Shown here one piece after another: positions 5,071 through 5,919 of a stretch of 5,919 nt of DNA (positions within the stretch are counted from its first letter, which is position 1; the number at the start of each line of letters is the position of its first letter). The notes beneath the pieces were generated by a model. It saw only the letters and a program-made list of their open reading frames with translations, had not been told where the DNA came from and ran no database searches. Location: positions 1 through 5,919 of the forward strand of contig JANXAA010000148.1 in the NCBI GenBank assembly GCA_025061865.1, given 5' to 3'. The translations under genes and the position numbers were made by a program. This DNA comes from Acidobacteriota bacterium (lineage in GTDB: Bacteria > Acidobacteriota > HRBIN11).

Positions 5071-5919
5071 TCACAGCTCCCAGATTCCCTGGAGCTCCGG
5101 CGGCAGGCCTTTCGGAAAGACTCGCTGGACCAGGCGATTGATTTGCTGACCGACGACGTCGATCTCGACGGTCGCCGAGGCGCTCATGGCCGGATGTCGG
5201 TACTCGACGACGTAGCGGCCAGCTGGCACGTCTGGGACCCACAGGGGCGTGTAGGCCGGCGTCGCAAGTGGGACTCGGAAGCCATCTGAAACTCGCTTAA
5301 TGCTCAGAATCTCTGCCCACGGCAGGAAATTGATAAAAAGGGTTCCCCGCGGGAGGGCCTCCGGTACGGCTTGAGCCCCCTCAGCGGCATGCTCTTGATG
5401 TGTCGTCTTGCCTTCCGTGCCGGTCGGGGTCGTCCCCCGATCCGTTGAACCCGCCGTCTTCGGGTCTTCCGTGGGCGGAGACTCGGTTTTTCCGGCCGCC
5501 TGAGTCTTTGTCGTTTCGACGGAACCTGGCGTCGATGTTTCTTGCGAGGTCGTCGTGGGAGCCGAGGGCTTTACCTGGGTGTCTGTCCAACGTGTCGTAT
5601 CCTCAAGTCCGGAGCTCGGCCATAGCCGATACGCAAGGTAGGCCGCCGCTACGCCCAGGACCAAAAAGGCCAATATCCAGGCGACCCCGAGTCCGACGGG
5701 GCGACGCTTTTCCTCGACCGGCGGGCCGACGGCGATGGAGATCTCTGACGGCGTCGAGGGCGTCGGGGCCAAGACGGTCGCCGGTTCGGGCTTGGGAGGC
5801 GCCAGGACAGTCGGCGGTTCCGACGGGGGCGGAGGCGGTGCTTGGACCGTCGGACGCGCCGGGGGTCGGGACGGCGTCGAGGGCGGTACCGGGGGTTGAG
5901 TCACCAGGACCGTCCGAGG
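5071..5919 (-). CDS. proline-rich single-pass membrane protein with PEGA-like C-terminus, probable kinase tail (5' partial)
   Basis: The frame is open to the right edge; a GTG at 5904 is in frame, but the codons before it (P-R-T-V-L) continue the same motif, so the gene almost certainly starts outside. Numbering from that GTG, residues 1-60 are proline-rich with repeated T-V-L/Q-x-P motifs at Thr19, Thr32 and Thr43, plus one at the edge. Basic EEKRRP precedes a transmembrane helix at 70-93 (GVAWILAFLVLGVAAAYLAY). Residues 100-180 are a Thr/Ser/Pro-rich, low-complexity, presumably extracytoplasmic linker. Residues 185-263 resemble a PEGA-like beta domain: GTLFINFLPWAEI, TPLWVPDVPAGRYVVEYRHP, then ATVEIDVVGQQINRLVQ. 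Membrane-anchored Ser/Thr kinases of Acidobacteriota and Myxococcota often end this way, so a cytoplasmic kinase domain beyond the edge is inferred, not seen. A kinase substrate or FHA-type protein is an alternative. Confidence 0.78.
   Translation of the reverse strand, partial: PRTVLVTQPPVPPSTPSRPPARPTVQAPPPPPSEPPTVLAPPKPEPATVLAPTPSTPSEISIAVGPPVEEKRRPVGLGVAWILAFLVLGVAAAYLAYRLWPSSGLEDTTRWTDTQVKPSAPTTTSQETSTPGSVETTKTQAAGKTESPPTEDPKTAGSTDRGTTPTGTEGKTTHQEHAAEGAQAVPEALPRGTLFINFLPWAEILSIKRVSDGFRVPLATPAYTPLWVPDVPAGRYVVEYRHPAMSASATVEIDVVGQQINRLVQRVFPKGLPPELQGIWEL

Noticed and set aside
4868..5289. Plus-strand ORFs antisense to the PEGA-protein end
   Set aside because: They are antisense shadows of a supported minus-strand gene and its intergenic DNA, with no family features.
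1..5919. CRISPR array, tRNA, rRNA, integrase or transposase
   Set aside because: No evenly spaced repeat-spacer pattern, cloverleaf, rRNA signature or recombinase motif was found on either strand.

Overview
The window is a GC-rich bacterial fragment of about 5.9 kb. It carries five protein-coding genes, two of them cut by the window edges, and several structured or repetitive intergenic stretches. I see no rRNA, tRNA, CRISPR array, transposase or phage gene. The secreted TPR protein and the proline-rich, membrane-anchored protein with a PEGA-like tail resemble proteins I associate with Ser/Thr-kinase loci in Acidobacteriota and similar deep-branching, often thermophilic, bacteria. Short heptamer and REP-like intergenic repeats fit such a genome. 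This taxonomic guess is low-confidence and rests on recall of families only.

Left half (plus strand): positions 2-1087 encode most of an LhgO-type FAD-dependent L-2-hydroxyglutarate oxidase/dehydrogenase that lacks its N-terminal nucleotide-binding motif because the window begins inside the gene. A 206-bp gap follows. It contains a 180-bp unit bounded by heptamer-based inverted repeats and packed with perfect palindromes. Next is a complete 607-residue UbiD-family decarboxylase (1294-3117), most similar in its motifs to the long menaquinone-pathway (SCO4490/TIGR03701-like) branch. One speculative link is that an LhgO-type enzyme may pass electrons to quinone while a UbiD enzyme may help make quinone.

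Middle: positions 3118-3325 carry 14-mer tandem repeats, T-runs, a small hairpin and a REP-like GC motif. They are followed by a C39-like cysteine peptidase lipoprotein of the PA2778 type with an intact Cys/His/Asp set. Its signal peptide can be read cleanly only if one T is added to a TTTT run at 3334-3337. This suggests a frameshift, a sequencing indel or slippage, and is the most testable oddity here.

Right half (minus strand, convergent with the above): a secreted TPR protein (4738-3959) lies downstream of a right-edge-truncated, proline-rich, single-pass membrane protein with a PEGA-like C-terminal domain (5919-5071). The latter is probably the tail of a Ser/Thr kinase or a related signalling protein, with repeated T-V-L-A-P motifs. 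The 332 bp between them holds GGGACCC-type palindromes and a polypurine tract. I find no convincing evidence of a wholly new system. The best leads are the lipoprotein start, the inverted-repeat element and the TPR/PEGA pair.
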